Shown here in pieces: positions 26,611 through 38,513 of a stretch of DNA of 64,000 bases (position 1 is the first letter of the stretch; each line of letters begins with the position of its first letter). The translations under genes and the position numbers were made by a program. The notes beneath the pieces were generated by a model, which did not search any database, was not told the DNA's origin, and saw nothing but the letters and a program-made list of their open reading frames with translations. The DNA is from CAVZCC01 sp963773765 (lineage in GTDB: Bacteria; Actinomycetota; Acidimicrobiia; Acidimicrobiales; Microtrichaceae). The DNA lies in the NCBI GenBank assembly GCA_963773765.1, contig CAVZCC010000001.1, positions 1-64,000 on the forward strand, given 5' to 3'.

Positions 26611-28409
26611 TCAGGTGGTTCCGTCGGTCCGCACGACCCGCGTGCCGGGGAAGCCGGGCTCGCCGCGCCAGCGTTCCAGGTACCCGGCGTAGTCCATCAG
26701 GCTGCCGGTGTAGACCAGGTTGCGGGCCGCCTTGGGGTCGTCCCCCTGTTCGGCGTTGTAGTAGCCGGGCGTGCAGTTCCGTGAGTAGTCGGCGATCTGG
26801 CCGGCCACGCCCAACAGGATGCCGAGCCATTCCTCCTCCGCCTCCGGGGTGGCCTCGATGGTGGCGACGCCCTGCTCCTCGCAGGTGGCGATCAACCACG
26901 CCACGTGCTTGGCCGACTCCGACAGGAAGTGCAGGAAGTTCGTGCCGAAGCCGGCCTGCACGAGGCTGATCATCATCAGGTTGGGGAACTCGGCGGAGAG
27001 GATGCCGTGCAGCGTGTGGGCGCCGTCGTGCCACCGCTCGCTCATGGCCACGCCACCCCGTCCCACGGGGTCGAAGCCGAGCCGGCGGTCCAGGTCGGTG
27101 GTGACCTCGAACCCGGAGGCGAAGACGAGGACGTCGACCGGGTACTCGATGCCGTTGGCCACCACCCCCGTGGCGGTGATCCGCTCGACACCCCGGCCGT
27201 CGGTGTCGACCAGGTGCACGTTCGGGCGGTTGAACGACGGCAGGTACTCGTCGTGGAAGCACACCCGCTTGCAGTGCTTGCCGTACCAGGGCTTGAGGAG
27301 GGCCGCGGTGTCCGGGTCCTCGACGAGGTCGTCCACCCGCTGTCGCAGGGCCTCCATGGTCAGGAAGTCGGACCGCTCCAGCTCGGCCGCCGCGTCGGCC
27401 GAGTCGGCGGCGGTCTGGGTGTCCTCCCACATGACCTCGGTCCAACCGTCGCCGACGAGGTCCCGTTCCGGCTTGCGGCCGGTGACGGCCTGGGTGAAGT
27501 TGCGGACCCGCTCCTGGTGCCACCCGGCCGGCAGGCTGCGGAACCAGGCCTCGTCGGTGGGGCCGTTGTCGCGCCGGCCGACCGCGGACGGCGTGCGCTG
27601 GAAGACGTAGAGCTCCTCCGCGGTCTCCGCCACGCGGGGCACGACCTGCACCGCGGTGGCACCGGTGCCGATGATCCCGACCCGCTTTCCCCGCAACTGC
27701 TCCAAGGGCTCCTGCGGCCCGCCGCCGGTGGACCCGTAGTCCCATCGGCTGGTGTGGAACGCCCGGCCCCCGTAGTCCTCGATGCCCGGGATGCCCGGGA
27801 GCTTGGCCTTGTGCAGGATGCCGCCGGCGGTGACCAGGTACGTGGCCGACAACTCGTCGTGCCGCGCGTGGTGGTCACCCGCCACCGCTGTTGGTCCTCC
27901 TGCCACTCCGCGGCGGCCACCTCGGTCTGGAACAGGGCGTGGGGGTACAGGTCGTAGTGCCGCCCGAGCAGTTGGCAGTAGGCGAAGATCTCCGCTGCGC
28001 CCGCGTACTTCTCCGTGGGCATGTAGCCCGTCTCCTCCAGCAGCGGGAGGTAGGTGTACGACTCGACGTCGCACATGCAGCCCGGGTAGCGGTTCCAGTA
28101 CCAGGTGCCACCGAAGTCGCCGGCCTTCTCCACGATCCGGATGCCGTGGACGCCACGGGCCTTCAGGTTGATGGCGGCGAGCATGCCGGCGAACCCGCCG
28201 CCGACGATGACCACCTGGGTCTCCTCCACGACCGGGTCCCGGGTGAAGCCGGGTTCGACGTACGGGTCCCGGTCGAATGCCGCGTACCGGCCGGCCAGCT
28301 CGGTGTACTGGGCCAGGCCGTCCGGGCGGAGTCGCTTCTCCCGCTCCTGGCGGTACCGGTCCTGTGCCGCCGCCATGGACGGTGACGGGCCGGTGTCGTG
28401 CTGGTTCAT
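26611..28409 (-). CDS. Baeyer-Villiger monooxygenase 2, one frameshift
   Basis: The start at ATG 28409 has GAGGG upstream. A single missing base near 27868 separates residues 1-180 from the rest; the joined protein is about 599 residues. Motifs in order: GGGFAGMLAA, GTWYWNRYPG, GYMPTEKYA, YGGRAFHTSRWDY (BVMO fingerprint), GTGAT, FQRTPSAVG, FASGFEVTTD and YTGSLMDYAGYLERW. It is closely similar to BVMO 1 and should convert a ketone to an ester or lactone using NADPH, FAD and O2. It is divergent from BVMO 3 at 28521. Confidence 0.9.
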
Positions 28410-28508
28410 CGGTGGTCCCTCGACGTGGCGCATCCGAGCGCTGGGCAGGCACAAGTTAGGCCGCCCGTCCGCCGGGGTGGTTGCGTAGCGGACGAATGAC
28501 GCCGTCCC

Positions 28509-28520
28509 TACGATGTGGCG
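28509..28520 (+). promoter_or_regulatory. Leaderless promoter, -10 TACGAT
   Basis: TACGAT (28509-28514) plus six bases precede ATG 28521, which supports this start over GTG 28515. Confidence 0.55.
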
Positions 28521-30391
<1,871 letters not shown>

Positions 30392-30395
<4 letters not shown>

Positions 30396-31060
30396 CCACG
30401 CACCGGGGGGAGCCCGACCTGGACGCCGGCGGGTTCTCGACCTGGCTGCGGGAGGTCCGGGCCGCCCTGGACGGTGACGACGGGACCGACGTGCCCTGTG
30501 GCTCCTGCACGGCCTGTTGCCGGTCCTCCCAGTTCGTCCACATCGGGCCGGACGAGACCGCGACGCTGGCCGTCATCCCGGCGGAGCTGCTGTTCCCCGC
30601 GCCCGGCCTCCCGGCCGGCCACGTGCTGATGGGCTACGACGGCCAGGGGGCGTGTCCCATGCTGACCGAGCGGGGCTGCTCCATCTACGACCACCGCCCC
30701 CGCACCTGCCGCACCTATGACTGCAGGGTGTTCGCGGCCACCGGGGTGGAAGCGGATGACGACAAGCCCCAGATCGGCGACCGGGTCCGGCGCTGGCGCT
30801 TCACCCACCCCAGCGAGGACGACCGGGCCGAGCACGAGGCGGTGCGCGCCGCCGCCGTGTTCACCTCCGCGCACGCCGATGCGTTCCCTCCTACCGCCCG
30901 CCCGGCCAACGCCACGCAGCGTGCCGTGCTGGCCGTGGAGGTCGCCGACGCGTTCCTGCGCACCGACGCGTCGAGCGGGCGCACCACGGTGACCGCGCCG
31001 TCGGTCGACGAGGTCCTGGTGGTCCTGGACCGACGTCGACGGGCCCGTCGGTCCGCCTGA
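30392..31060 (+). CDS. YkgJ-like cysteine-cluster (Fe-S or zinc) protein
   Basis: 222 residues from ATG 30392, overlapping the BVMO 3 stop by four bases. The cysteine pattern CGSCTACC, then CPMLTERGC and RTCRTYDC is that of YkgJ/UPF0153 proteins, thought to bind a metal or Fe-S cluster. Acidic middle (ATGVEADDDKPQIGDRV) is family-like. Coupled translation with a monooxygenase suggests a shared role, possibly redox-related; that is inference. Confidence 0.82.
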
Positions 31061-31075
31061 CTCGTGCGTACCCGT

Positions 31076-31092
31076 CCTGACCCTGCGTCAGG
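31076..31092. terminator. Short hairpin between convergent genes
   Basis: CCTGAC and GTCAGG form a 6-bp stem with a 5-base loop; the right arm overlaps the end of the MerE-like gene on the minus strand. Confidence 0.4.
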
Positions 31093-31417
31093 CCGGTCGG
31101 CGTCGCTTCCTGGGCACGGGACAGGCGCCTCCGGCCTGCTGCGCACGTCGGAGAAGTCGGAAGCCGTACCCGGTGCCGAGCAGCCAGGCCGCGGTGACGA
31201 CGGCTCCCGCCGTCCAGGCATGGTCCCGCAGGACGGCACCGGCGGACGTGCCGGCCAGGACCGTGGAGACCACGGCCAACGTCAACGGCAGGTGGCACGG
31301 ACACAGGATGAACGACCCGAACACCCACCACCGGCCCCTGCGTTCCAGCGCGGCACCAAGGACCGGTGCACTGGTCGGGGAGTGGTCCGTCAGGTGGCCG
31401 GTGGGTCGGGCATCCAT
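31088..31417 (-). CDS. MerE-like small membrane protein with CPCHLP motif
   Basis: 109 residues from ATG 31417. Two membrane helices (WWVFGSFILCPCHLPLTLAV and the following VVTAAWLLGTGYGFRLLRRA) surround a CPCHLP motif, the hallmark of MerE-type mercury/organomercurial transporters. MerE itself is about 78 residues. No merA, merT or merR genes are nearby, so metal specificity is inferred only. It ends 28 bases from the YkgJ-like gene on the other strand. The adjacent sulfatase stop lies 71 bases away. Confidence 0.75.
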   Translation of the reverse strand: MDARPTGHLTDHSPTSAPVLGAALERRGRWWVFGSFILCPCHLPLTLAVVSTVLAGTSAGAVLRDHAWTAGAVVTAAWLLGTGYGFRLLRRAQQAGGACPVPRKRRRPA

Positions 31418-31488
31418 GCCCAGAGGATACCGGGTGGGGTATCCGGCTCCGAGCGGGTGGCCGAGGATCGTCTCAGCCGTCGGCTCCC

Positions 31489-33023
31489 TCAGCTCATGGC
31501 GGCGATGGGCTGCTTGGGCGGGAAGCGGCCGAAGGTGGAGAAGTGGTCCCGGATCCCGCTCGTGAAGCTGTCGATGTAGGCGAGCTTGCGGATCATGTAG
31601 CTGTGCTGCTCCTTGGGGTCGAGGTACAGGTTGTACAGCCGCCCGTGGGAGTACTTCTGCGTCACCCCGGTGAACCCGCCCAGGTTCAGGCAGTCGCGGT
31701 CGTCGTCGGAGGTCGAGGCGACCATGAACTTCCACTCGCCCACCCGCAACGCGGAGAACACGTTCGTGAGCCAGTAGTAGAGGTACTTGCGGTTCGACTC
31801 GCCGTCGGGGTCCAGCAGGAACGACGTCTGGTCGACGCCGTCGATGTAGCGGTCCTCGGGGATGGACCCCGCCGCGCCGGCCAGCGTTGAGGATCGTGTT
31901 GAACAGGTCCATCTGGGAGAACAGCCCGTCCGAGGCCCGGTCCGCGGTGATCATCCCGGGCCAGGTGAGGATGCCGGGCACGCGTTGGCCCCCTTCCCAG
32001 GTGGACCCCTTGGCGCTGCGGAACGGGGAGTAGGCGGCGTCGGGCCAGGTCTCCATCTCCGGTCCGTTGTCCGACGACAGGAAGACCAGGGTGTCGTCCA
32101 TCTGGCCGGTCGCCTCCAGCTCGGCCACCAGGCGCCCGACGATGTCGTCGAGCTCGATGATGGTGTCCTTGTAGGGATGCTTGGCGGGCGACGTCCCGAG
32201 GTAGCGCTCGTGCGGGTAGTTGTCGAAGTGCGCACCGCGGGTGCAGTGGTAGAGCAGCCAGGGCCGGCGGTCGGCCGGCGCCGGCGCGGCCATCCGGCGG
32301 ATGAAGTCCAGGGAGTACTCCGCCCAGCGGTCGTCCAGGAGTGACAGCACCGGGATGGTGACCTCCTCGACCTGTTCGGTCTCCCCGCCCCGGGTGGCGT
32401 GCACGAAGCACTTGTTGAACGGGAGGTTCTCCACCCACCGGGTCCGTTCCTCGCTGTAGACGATCTCCGGGAAGAAGTACGGGTCCCGCCACTCGGTGTA
32501 CATGTCCGACACCGACAGGAACCCGTAGAAGTCGTCGAAGCCGACGTGCTGGGGCTGGGACTCGACGTTCTCGCCCGATGTGCCACTTGCCCACGGCCTG
32601 GGTGATGTAGCCGGCGGCGGAGAGCAGCTGGGCCAGGGTGACCTCACCGTCCAGGCCGCCCGGCTGGCCGTACATGGGGGGACGGAGCAGCCCGTGGCGC
32701 ATGGGGAGGCGACCGGTCATCAGCGACGCCCGTGACGGCGTGCAGGAGGGCTCCGAGTAGCACGACGTGAGCAGGAGGCCGCGCCGGGCCAGCCGGTCGA
32801 TGTTGGGCGTCGGGGCGCCGACCGCGACGCCGCCGCCGTAGCAGCCGAAGTCCCCCCACCCCACGTCGTCGAAGAGGATGATCAGCACGTTGGGCCGCTT
32901 CCCGCCGGCGCCGTAGGCGTCCAGGGCAGCAGCGGCCCGCTCCTCCTGGCCGGCCAGGACGAAGTGCGGTTCCAGGCTCCGCCGGGCCTGGACCGTCTCC
33001 GCCACCACTGGATCATGTGCCAT
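31489..33023 (-). CDS. Arylsulfatase-type type I sulfatase, two frameshifts
   Basis: The start at ATG 33023 has AAGGGGG upstream. Single extra bases near 32580 and 31888 are removed to join three frames, giving about 511 residues. N-terminal LIILFDDVGWGDFGCYGG binds the metal, SCTPSRASLMTGR is the formylglycine motif, GKWHIGE, SSDNGPEMETWPDAAYSP, and HYLG-type ends follow. It is the AslA type that hydrolyses aryl- or alkyl-sulfate esters. No signal peptide is visible. It is the last long gene of a probable operon from 38435. Confidence 0.9.
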
Positions 33024-33118
33024 GACTGGACCCCCTTGCGGGGCGACTCTAGGACGCCGGAACCGGTGGCGAGGCCCGTCCCCGGCACGCACACCGGGCC
33101 CTTGGCCCATCCGCTCGG

Positions 33119-33943
33119 TCAGTCGATGGTGACGTCGCCCGGGAGCTCCCGGGCGGCCAGGCCCCGGAACCGGTTGGCCACCTGATCGTCGTAGCTGGGC
33201 CGGGTCGGGATCACGAACGTGCCGTCTCGGATCGCGTCCAGCACGGGGTCGACCACCTCGTCGGGGTGCAGGCCCGTGGCGACCATGCCGGCCAGGATCT
33301 CGCTCACCACGGGCCCGGTCCCGGTCCGGTCCACCCCGAAGCGCCGGGGGCGGACCGCAGCGGTGCGGGCGATGCCGGTGTCGACGGCGCTCGGGACCAG
33401 CACCGATGCCCCGATGCGGGACCCGACCGAGCGCAGGTCGTGGGCCAGGCACTCGGTCAGGGTGAACGCGGCGGCCTTGGACACGATGTAGGGGGCCGAC
33501 AACGGTGCGGCCACGATGGCGGCCACCGATGCGGTGTTGACCACGTGGCCGTCGGTGCCCTGGTCGATCATCCGGGGCACGAAGGCCGCGATGCCGTGCA
33601 CGATGCCCATGACGTTCACGCCCAGGGCCCAGTCCCAGTCCGCCGGGGCCGGCTCCCACGTGCGGCCGCCCTGGAACACCCCGGCGTTGTTGCACAGCAG
33701 GTCGACCGTGCCGAACGCGGAGAAGGCCTCCTCGGCCAGCGCGGCGACCGAGGCCGCATCCGACACGTCGACCTGGACCGCCAGCCCGCCGGCCGAACCG
33801 GCCGTGGCCCGCGCCCCGTCGCCGTCGATGTCCGCCGCCACCACCCGCATGCCCTCGGCCGCGAACCGGCGGCACATGGCCGCGCCGATCCCGCTCCCGG
33901 CACCGGTCACCACCGCCACCCTGCCCGCCAGTTCCTGCAGCAT
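33119..33943 (-). CDS. Short-chain dehydrogenase/reductase
   Basis: 274 residues from ATG 33943, with GGAGGAGG upstream. TGAGSGIG binds NAD(P), NNAG and the catalytic Ser/Tyr/Lys are visible (NTASVAA, then YIVSKAAAF). The acidic D following the second strand (ADIDGDG) suggests NAD over NADP. It would oxidise or reduce an alcohol or ketone of the pathway. Located 36 bases upstream of the BVMO end, in the same operon. Confidence 0.92.
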   Translation of the reverse strand: MLQELAGRVAVVTGAGSGIGAAMCRRFAAEGMRVVAADIDGDGARATAGSAGGLAVQVDVSDAASVAALAEEAFSAFGTVDLLCNNAGVFQGGRTWEPAPADWDWALGVNVMGIVHGIAAFVPRMIDQGTDGHVVNTASVAAIVAAPLSAPYIVSKAAAFTLTECLAHDLRSVGSRIGASVLVPSAVDTGIARTAAVRPRRFGVDRTGTGPVVSEILAGMVATGLHPDEVVDPVLDAIRDGTFVIPTRPSYDDQVANRFRGLAARELPGDVTID

Positions 33944-33978
33944 CCCTGCCTCCTCCTGCGTCCCTCGGTCGATCCGTG

Positions 33979-35452
33979 TCAGGCCGTCGCCGGCGGGGCG
34001 GGCCGGCGACGTCGCATCCGGTAGCGCCACGCCGGGAAGACCCTGGTCCGCAGCCAGTAGCGGGCGCCGCTGTCGGGCAGCTGGGTGACCACCTTGCCCG
34101 ACGGGGCCCGGAAGTAGTTGTTGCACCCGGCCACCCAGACCGTGTCGGCCAGGTCCGCCTGGAGACGCCGGTTGTAGCGGTCCATCACCCCCCGGCGCAC
34201 GTCGACCGCGCCGATCCCGAGTCGGTGCATGGCCCGCAGGGCGCCCATCACGAAGTGGGCCTGGGCCTCGTGGAAGAAGATGATCGAGTTCACGCCGTTG
34301 GTGTTGGGGCCGTAGAGGAGGAACAGGTTCGGGTACCCCGCCACACTCAGCCCCAGGTAGGCCTCGGCGCCGTCGGCCCAGTCGTCGTGCAGGCGGCGGC
34401 CGCCCTCGCCGATGACCTCGATGGTGCTGAGGTACTCGTCGGCCCGGAACCCGGTGCCGTAGATGATCGTGTCCACCTCGTGGAGCTCGCCGTCGGCGGT
34501 GCGCACCCCGGTCCCGGTGATCTCCGTGATCGGTGCGGTGACCAGGCGCACGTCGGGCCGGGTCAGGGTGGGCAGCCAGGTGCGGGAGGTGAGCGGCCGC
34601 TTGCACCCCACCGGGTGCTCCGGCGTGAGCGCGGCACGCAGGTCCGGGTCCGCCACCTTCCGCTCCAGGTAGGAGCGGGCCAGCCCGGTCAACATCCGGG
34701 TCTGGTCGGAGTCGAGCCCGAAGTCGGCCCGCTGGAACGTGAGCCAGATCTGGAAACGGTGCCAACGCGCCGCCAGGGGCACCCGGTCGAACCGGCGTTG
34801 CTGCTCCCGGGTGTAGGGCTGCTCGAAGCGCGGGGTGACCCACACCGGGCTGCGCTGGAACACCGTCAGGTGCTCCACCTCGTCCGCGATGGCGGGCACG
34901 TACTGGATGGCGCTCGCTCCGGTGCCGATGGAGGCGACCCGCTCACCCGCCAGCGCCTTGGTGTGGTCCCAGCGCGGCGGAATGGAACGCCCGGCCCCGG
35001 AAGCGGTCGGCTCCGGGGATGTCGGGGATGTTCGGCACGTTGAGCATCCCGAGGCCACTGACCACCACGTCGGCGGTGAACCGGTCGCCGGATGCCGCGG
35101 TCAGGTGCCAGAGCTGGTTCCCACCGTCCCACCGGGCCTCGGTGATGGCGGTGCCGGTGCGGACGTGTGGTCGGACGCCGTACTGGTCCGTGCATCGCTC
35201 CAGGTAGGCCAGGATCTCGGGCTGGGAGGCGTAGGTCCGGCTCCACCACGGGTTGAGCTCGAAGGAGTACGAGTAGAGGTGCGACGGGACGTCGCAGGCG
35301 GCGCCGGGGTAGGTGTTGTCCCGCCAGGTGCCCCCCACGCCGTCGGACTTCTCGTAGATCGTGAAGTCGTAGCCGGCCCGCTTGAGCCGGATGCCCATGG
35401 CGATGCCGCCGGCGCCGGCGCCCAGGACCGCCACGGTGGGCCGGTGGCTCAC
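33979..35452 (-). CDS. Baeyer-Villiger monooxygenase 4, one frameshift
   Basis: The start at GTG 35452 overlaps the VOC stop by four bases (GTGA). One extra base near 34983 splits the frames; the joined protein is about 491 residues. It has GAGAGGIAMG, GTWRDNTYPG, FRGRAFHSARWDH (BVMO fingerprint), GTGASAIQ, FQRSPVWV, YGTGFRADEY and LYGPNTNG. This is the shorter cyclohexanone- or flavin-monooxygenase type without N-terminal extension. It is the central oxidase of the 31-38 kb operon. Confidence 0.9.
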
Positions 35453-35904
35453 GCGCGCCCCATGCGCTCGAGGTTGGCCGCGGCCCCGGTGTCCACCAGT
35501 TCCACCACCACGCCGTCGGGGTCCACCACGGTGCACATGTCGATGCCGTGGACCTCGATCCGTCGGGGCTCGCCCCCCAGGCCGAGCCCGGCCAGCCGCT
35601 GCAGCGCGGCGCCGACGTCGGTCATGACGGACAGGAGCAGGATGCCCGGCCCGGGCGCGGGACCGTCGGCAGGGCCGGCCGGGACCGGTCCGAGGTCGAC
35701 CAGTTCCACGATGCCGGCATCGGGCAGGTCGGCGCGGCCCAGGAACACCGCCCGCAGCGAGGTGGACGGGGCCCGGAGGAGGGTGGGCCAGTCGCCGGAG
35801 AACCGCTGGTCCAGGAGGACCTCGAAGCCCAGGCCGTCGCGCCAGAACCGGAGGCTGGCCTCCATGTCGCGGACGCAGATGGCCGAGTGGTGTACGACTG
35901 GCAC
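35449..35904 (-). CDS. VOC (glyoxalase/extradiol-type) protein
   Basis: 151 residues from GTG 35904, with GGAG-rich leader. Begins VVHHSAICVRDMEASLRFW and ends PDGVVVELVDTG, the two-module betaalphabetabetabeta pattern of the VOC superfamily. His near the N-terminus, and Glu in VELVD, are candidate metal ligands. It may isomerise or detoxify a pathway intermediate. Translation is coupled to BVMO 4. Confidence 0.85.
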   Translation of the reverse strand: MPVVHHSAICVRDMEASLRFWRDGLGFEVLLDQRFSGDWPTLLRAPSTSLRAVFLGRADLPDAGIVELVDLGPVPAGPADGPAPGPGILLLSVMTDVGAALQRLAGLGLGGEPRRIEVHGIDMCTVVDPDGVVVELVDTGAAANLERMGRA

Positions 35905-35998
35905 GGTCCCCCTCTCCGCCGGCCCGGATCGCCGGCCGGCCGTGGGCCTCCCCCGGCCGTCCGTTGTAGCCCACCGGCAGTGCCCGGGGCGGGTTTCC

Positions 35999-37228
35999 TC
36001 AGACCTCGTCCGGCACCCCGTACGCCGTCTGGTAGCGGCTGAAGCGTGCCCGTTCCGCCACCGGGTCCAGGCCGGTGTCGGCCAGGGCGTACCGGTGGGT
36101 GCCGCGGGCGTCCTTGGGCCGGGCGGCCACGTAGTCCGTCACCGCGGCCCGCAGCTGTGGGGGAACGTCGATGCCGAGGCGATCGTGGATGCGGCCGACG
36201 GTGCCCGCCGGATCCTCCATGAGGTCGGAGTAGCGGACGTCGACGAACCGCTCGTCGGGGAGCGCGCCGGATGCCCGGGCGTCCATGGTGTCGTCCAGCA
36301 TCATGGCGTAGCCCAACGAGACCCAGGGCACCAGGGAGTCCACGTCCACGGTCCCGCAGCGCATGGACCGGAGCGTGCCCATCAGGCTGATGGTGGACGG
36401 CACGCTCTTGAGGGGGTCGCGGTGGATCTGGACCACCCGGGCGTCGGGGTAGACCGCGAACAGCGTGCGGAGCTGTCCCAGGTGGCTGGGGGCCTTGAGG
36501 ACCCAGCGCCGGGCCGGGCGCCGGCGCTGGAGCGTCTGCAGCACCTTGCGGTGGTACCGGTAGGCCTCGGTCTGGTCCGTGCCGACCAGGTGGGCGGAGT
36601 AGGAGGGGACCTCGAAGGTGCCGCCCCACTGGTCGGAGAGGAACTCGAGCATGGTGGCGAAGATGCATTCGTTGGGCTCGTCGCCGTGGTTGTGGTGCAT
36701 CGACTCGTAGGCGGGCTGGAGGTCGGCCCAGAAGGCGTGGACCTGGTGGCCCAGCCGCCGCGCCGTGTCGGGGTCCGTGAGCGCCTCGCCGGGGTGGAGC
36801 AGCTCCCAGGTGGCCGGCGTCCGCGCGGTCGGATCGAGCGACAGGAGCTCGTGCAGGATCGAGGTGCCGGAGCGGCCGGTGCCCACCACGAACACCGGCT
36901 CGGCGATCTCCTCGTCCAGGATGGACGGGTCGGCGTCCCACAGCGCGGCCAGGAGCAGGCGCTGGCGCAGCGCCCGGACGAGCTCGGTCCGGGCCACGAT
37001 GCGGCCGGCCAGCGTGAGGTCGGCCTCGGTGCGCAGCGCGCTGACCAGCACGTCGAAGTGCGGCCGCCAGGTGTCCCCGCCGAAGTCGGCCAGGCCGGTG
37101 GAGCGGCGTGCCGCGTCGAGCAGGTCCTCGGGCTCGAGCGAGACCAGGTACCCGGCACCGCCCACGGCCTCGCCGTGGGCGTTCAGGCGCTCGACCCAGT
37201 CGGGCGGGGTGGGCGGGGTCCAGGGCAT
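35999..37228 (-). CDS. Sulfotransferase-family protein (PF13469 type)
   Basis: 409 residues from ATG 37228, with GGAGG nine bases upstream. PAPS-binding GTGRSGTSILHELL is the 5'-phosphosulfate loop and VLKAPSHLGQL plus VVQIHRDPLKSVPS form the 3'-phosphate site. A His/Glu in HHNHGDEPNECIF may serve catalysis. It should transfer sulfate from PAPS to an alcohol. It shares an operon with a sulfatase, an opposing activity, which is notable. Confidence 0.9.
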   Translation of the reverse strand: MPWTPPTPPDWVERLNAHGEAVGGAGYLVSLEPEDLLDAARRSTGLADFGGDTWRPHFDVLVSALRTEADLTLAGRIVARTELVRALRQRLLLAALWDADPSILDEEIAEPVFVVGTGRSGTSILHELLSLDPTARTPATWELLHPGEALTDPDTARRLGHQVHAFWADLQPAYESMHHNHGDEPNECIFATMLEFLSDQWGGTFEVPSYSAHLVGTDQTEAYRYHRKVLQTLQRRRPARRWVLKAPSHLGQLRTLFAVYPDARVVQIHRDPLKSVPSTISLMGTLRSMRCGTVDVDSLVPWVSLGYAMMLDDTMDARASGALPDERFVDVRYSDLMEDPAGTVGRIHDRLGIDVPPQLRAAVTDYVAARPKDARGTHRYALADTGLDPVAERARFSRYQTAYGVPDEV

Positions 37229-37241
37229 GCCGGGCCTCCGT

Positions 37242-38435
37242 TCAGCTCCAGCGCCGCTGCGCGGCGCGTGACCGGTCGGCGAGCTGGCGGCGGCGCGCCT
37301 CCGGCGTGATGGCCGGGTGGTCATGGGGGAGCCGGGCCCGCAGGTCCGGGACCGGGACCATCGTCGCCGTGGGCTGGGGCCTGGTGGCGGCCCCCACGTA
37401 GCGGTACACGGCCATGCCGATGGGTCGGCCCTCGGTGTCCAGCCAGTTGGGGACGCCCGGGTCGACATGGGAGATGACGATGCGCACCCGGCCGTCGCCG
37501 TCCACATGGGCCTGCCGGCCGTTGCAGCTCATGAGGCGCTGGTCCCAGTCCCCGGAGTCGAACCAGTGCAGGTTGTGGATCGACCAGTTCCAGTACCGGG
37601 CGTCCGGTTCGTCGTGCTCGACCAGCAGTGCCTGGCCCTCCGGTAGGTCCCAGCACCCGCCGCCGTAGGCGATGCTCGGGGCGCCGCCGGGCGGGGTGGT
37701 CGGAGGGGTGAACGTGTTGTGGGCCAGCAGGTCCCGGGTGGCGGCCACGTAGGCGGCCCAGAAGTCGATGGACCGGTCCACCCACCGCCCGGCCCGGTCC
37801 AGCGCCCCGGCGACGCCGTCGGGCGTGGGCGGCGCCGCGGGCTCGCCCGAGGTGTCGGTGCGCTCGATGCTGAACGACACCACCGGTTCCCGGTCCCAGT
37901 CGTACAGGTACTGGCGGATGAGCAGCATCCTGACCCCGGCGGCGGACCGCAGGTGGTTCCCGGGCCGGTCACCGGGGCCGATGGACAGCTCGAGGGTGCC
38001 GTCGCCGTCCACGGCCAGGTCGCTCAGGGCCACCTCTGCGTACACGTCGTTCTGGTCCAGGTGCATGTCGCCCTGGACCAGGGAGAACAGGGCCTCGTGC
38101 GCGCCGTGGACCCGACCCCGCAGCACGTAGGTGGCGTCGGGGTCGATGGCGCAGCGTTGGTACACGTTGTCCGGGTTGGGTGCGCCCCACTGCGACCACG
38201 GAAGTTCGTAGCGGTGCAGGCGCGGGTGGAGGGGGTCCGCGTGCTCCAGTTCACCCTGCAACGCCAGGCCGGCCTGCCGGGCCAGGTGGCGGATCCCCTC
38301 GGCCCGGCCCCGGTCGTCGGTGGGGAAGTGGTCCTCGGTGAGGCGGGTCGACAACCCCTCCAGGGTGGCGGTCCAGCGGGCCCAGGCCTCGCCGGCGGGA
38401 TCAGCGCCTGAACCGGGGGTGGGTGCCGATGGCAT
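37242..38435 (-). CDS. DUF1214-domain protein
   Basis: 397 residues from ATG 38435. Typical of DUF1214: NPDNVYQRCAIDPDATYVLRG with GPGDRPGN and the C-terminal YWNWSIHNLHWFDSGDW and WLDTEGRPIG. Such proteins are often encoded next to sulfotransferases or terpene-degradation genes; their function is unknown. It is the first gene of the minus-strand operon, 13 bases before the sulfotransferase. Confidence 0.82.
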   Translation of the reverse strand: MPSAPTPGSGADPAGEAWARWTATLEGLSTRLTEDHFPTDDRGRAEGIRHLARQAGLALQGELEHADPLHPRLHRYELPWSQWGAPNPDNVYQRCAIDPDATYVLRGRVHGAHEALFSLVQGDMHLDQNDVYAEVALSDLAVDGDGTLELSIGPGDRPGNHLRSAAGVRMLLIRQYLYDWDREPVVSFSIERTDTSGEPAAPPTPDGVAGALDRAGRWVDRSIDFWAAYVAATRDLLAHNTFTPPTTPPGGAPSIAYGGGCWDLPEGQALLVEHDEPDARYWNWSIHNLHWFDSGDWDQRLMSCNGRQAHVDGDGRVRIVISHVDPGVPNWLDTEGRPIGMAVYRYVGAATRPQPTATMVPVPDLRARLPHDHPAITPEARRRQLADRSRAAQRRWS

Positions 38436-38513
38436 GGGGGGAGTGTTGCAGCACCGCCGTGACCGCGCCGGGCATCACCGCGGACCGGATGGTGCGGGTG
38501 GGACAATCCTGCG

